This document shows positions 62,173 through 64,000 of a stretch of 64,000 bases of DNA, piece after piece. Under the pieces are notes generated by a model that had not been told where the DNA came from, did no database searches, and was given only the letters and a program-made list of their open reading frames with translations. Source of the stretch: Rusavskia elegans (lineage: Eukaryota; Ascomycota; Lecanoromycetes; Teloschistales; Teloschistaceae). The DNA is taken from positions 372,001-436,000 of the forward strand of contig SAUG01000007.1 in the NCBI GenBank assembly GCA_011316305.1, given 5' to 3'. Position numbers and translations under genes: made by a program. Position 1 is the stretch's first letter, and each line of letters starts with the position of its first letter.

Positions 62173-64000
62173 TCATTGATAAACCTTGATAATTCCAGAC
62201 CGGTCCACGGATACCACCATTCCCACCGGGCTCTCTAAAAGAGCCACATCCATGATTGTATCAAGATGGTTCTTCAGCAAATGTTGCTGCTCTTGTGTAA
62301 TAACTGTTGATCGGGGCTGCTTCGAGTTTGCCTTCTTGGCGGCCATGTTCCCGGAAGCTTTGGTTCCAGCAGCTGCGTTGGGCGCCGACGGTTCAGACCG
62401 CGGGGTGTGCTCAGTGTGAAGTGACAGGCTGGTTGTTGGGTGAGAGGTCGTGTATTTGGGCTGCTCTTCCTGACTCTCCAGCCCGCTAATCACTTTGGAC
62501 ACTTCAACCCGCGTAACATCCCAGAAGCGGAGCTTCTTATCCGATCCTCCTGTCAAGAAGAAGCCATACCTCGCTTCTCGGCCATCCTCTGGGTGATCTG
62601 TGCCCAAAGTCATAGCCTGGATGCCGTGGTCAGCTTCACCGTTGCCAGCCAGTTCGGCTGACGCTGCAAATCGTCCAAGGATAGATTCGGGCTTCTCCTC
62701 GTCCACCCTCCAGGCATCGTACATCTTGACATCATCTTTAGCCATATTTCGAGTTCCGCCAGCCCGGTACACTTCTCGACATTCGCCTTTCTCCAGATCC
62801 CATATCGATATATCAGTCTGGCCTGTGCCACCCGTAACGCACACCCACCTACCTTTCCCACGGAATGGATGAACTTGAATGCGCTGAATCGGTGCACCTC
62901 GACCAAGACCCCAAGAAGCCACCCGAATTTTCCATCTGATGTCCCAGAAATCAAGAACGCCGTGTGTTGTCCCAATGACCAGCCAATGGCGTTTCGGATC
63001 CAAGCAAAAGCAGGTTGGCGTTCCATGATGGACTGCGTTTTCGAAAGCGAAAAGCTCGCTCATATCTCGCAAGTCTAACGCCAGGACTCGTGATCTGTCT
63101 GTGACGATCACCAAGGTCGAGTAAGATTCAGCTTTGTAATGCTCCAAGGCGATTGCATACTCGCCTTTCGGCAGTTGATATTCTCGAACGAGACGCAATT
63201 TGCCATACCTCGAAGCCTCTCCTACCTGTCGATAATCGACCTTAACAACATTGATTGATCCGTCGGTTGCCCCGCTCACGAACGTGTGGGTATTCTCAAC
63301 AAACGCGAGGCATTTCACTTTTGCTCCTTTGGCATGTGCATGAGTTTGACGGGAGCGGTGAGCGAGATTCCTTTCCAGTCTGAGTGTATCCCATATCTTG
63401 ACCGATCCGTCATCGGACGCTGTTAGGAAGAAGGCATGATCGGGAGACGGAAGGACGCGGTTGATGGAGGCCGTGTGTTCACCGAACGTTGCGATCAACG
63501 TGCCTTCTGGCCGCCAAGGCTTGTCCGACTCCTGACTGACAGCTTTCTTCATCGATGACCTCCTGCCGATAGTTGGGACAAGAGGTCCAAAATCCAGAAC
63601 GTCAAGGGGATAGTGTTCGGAGGCTAAAGTGTCAAGAAGTCTTAGGATGTTGGGGTCATTGCCATCGTAAGTATGAGTTGTTCGGAATTCGTGCCGAGTG
63701 GATTGCTTCTCTTCGGCCGCTTTGGGTGTTGTAGTTGGGGAGCTTGCGATCGATGCTTCTGGCTTGTGAGACCCATCGACTTGACCGAAAGCATTGGCTG
63801 GGGTAGTCCCTGTCTCCGCCACTGATTTGACAGTATCCTTTCTACGAAGCAGGTCAATGGCACTGGACTTGTGACGCACGCTATGGTTTCGTTGTGCGTG
63901 CAGAAGCGTATCCGTTGGCGTGAGCGTGCCGTCGCTCCGCTGCTCGTCCATGCGATGGTCAGGAGACGCCATCTGAACCGAGGGTTTTCTCCTGACAGTG
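62173..64000 (-). CDS. vps15: Vps15 (PI3-kinase regulatory subunit), C-terminal part; cut by window edge
   Basis: The frame is open from the right edge to a stop at 62173, giving about 609 residues; the Met at 63972 is probably internal. Vps15 is the protein-kinase-like scaffold of the Vps34 complex in vacuolar sorting and autophagy. The kinase and HEAT parts lie outside the window. Here one sees a disordered linker, then NDPNILRLLDTLASEHYPLDVLDFGP and a WD40 propeller: GEHTASINRVLPSPDHAFFLTASDDGSVKIWD, VSGATDGSINVVKV, LVIGTTHGVLDFWDIRW, FLTGGSDKKLRFWD and the last strand VVSVDRSGIIKVYQ. Confidence 0.93.
   Translation of the reverse strand, partial: TVRRKPSVQMASPDHRMDEQRSDGTLTPTDTLLHAQRNHSVRHKSSAIDLLRRKDTVKSVAETGTTPANAFGQVDGSHKPEASIASSPTTTPKAAEEKQSTRHEFRTTHTYDGNDPNILRLLDTLASEHYPLDVLDFGPLVPTIGRRSSMKKAVSQESDKPWRPEGTLIATFGEHTASINRVLPSPDHAFFLTASDDGSVKIWDTLRLERNLAHRSRQTHAHAKGAKVKCLAFVENTHTFVSGATDGSINVVKVDYRQVGEASRYGKLRLVREYQLPKGEYAIALEHYKAESYSTLVIVTDRSRVLALDLRDMSELFAFENAVHHGTPTCFCLDPKRHWLVIGTTHGVLDFWDIRWKIRVASWGLGRGAPIQRIQVHPFRGKGRWVCVTGGTGQTDISIWDLEKGECREVYRAGGTRNMAKDDVKMYDAWRVDEEKPESILGRFAASAELAGNGEADHGIQAMTLGTDHPEDGREARYGFFLTGGSDKKLRFWDVTRVEVSKVISGLESQEEQPKYTTSHPTTSLSLHTEHTPRSEPSAPNAAAGTKASGNMAAKKANSKQPRSTVITQEQQHLLKNHLDTIMDVALLESPVGMVVSVDRSGIIKVYQ

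Noticed and set aside
1..64000. CRISPR arrays, prokaryotic operons or ribosome-binding sites
   Set aside because: The spliceosomal introns and gene content are fungal; no regularly spaced direct repeats were seen.
1..64000. Biosynthetic gene cluster
   Set aside because: The oxidase, dehydrogenase, acetyltransferase and hydrolase are scattered among housekeeping genes, and no synthase or synthetase backbone gene is present.

Overview
The window looks like nuclear DNA of a filamentous ascomycete (Pezizomycotina). Genes are closely spaced on both strands. Most are broken by very short introns (about 47-110 nt) with GT..AG ends and a fungal branch site of the CTRAC type. Many predicted proteins are typical of this group: a two-finger SRE/SreA-type iron regulator, RasA, glia maturation factor, eIF2B-alpha, U2 snRNP A', Pat1, a Kre2/Ktr mannosyltransferase and Vps15. 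I cannot fix the class or species from sequence alone. By joining exons I resolved 54 introns in 19 genes; every joined frame closes exactly on a stop codon.

Layout. 0.6-8 kb: a Cys-repeat protein, a conserved fungal protein often mislabelled as a prenyl synthase, and a DUF7025-type AAA ATPase. 8.5-19 kb: an accessory block of eight genes for small membrane, secreted or low-complexity proteins that I cannot assign to any named family. Several look related to each other, and the spacing is looser. 20.6-26.4 kb: RasA, a molybdopterin-binding-domain protein, GMF and a short-chain dehydrogenase. 26.9-29.2 kb: one possible and one likely orphan gene plus a repeat-rich stretch (24-nt T-run, about 85-bp tandem units, CACCT repeats). 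29.2-36.7 kb: thioredoxin, OTU protease, D-amino-acid oxidase, GNAT acetyltransferase and Tvp15-like protein. 37.4-43.7 kb: SreA, NECAP-like adaptor, eIF2B-alpha and a DUF2235 hydrolase. 44.5-52.6 kb: a large disordered protein, U2A', a HAD phosphatase and a RING/TRAF protein. 53.4-64 kb: Syn8-like SNARE, a mitochondrial protein, Pat1, a Ktr-type mannosyltransferase, mitochondrial uS12 and the 3' part of VPS15, which runs off the right edge.

The genes do not form one pathway. Most are independent housekeeping functions: trafficking (Tvp15, NECAP, Syn8, Vps15, Ktr), RNA and translation (U2A', Pat1, eIF2B-alpha, uS12m), and signalling or stress (RasA, thioredoxin, SreA). The most unusual features are the orphan membrane-protein block; four GC-AG introns among the 54; exons of 18, 18, 14 and 3 nt; a short terminal-inverted-repeat element with one well preserved and three degenerate copies; and a repeated switch from C-rich to G-rich coding strand along individual genes.
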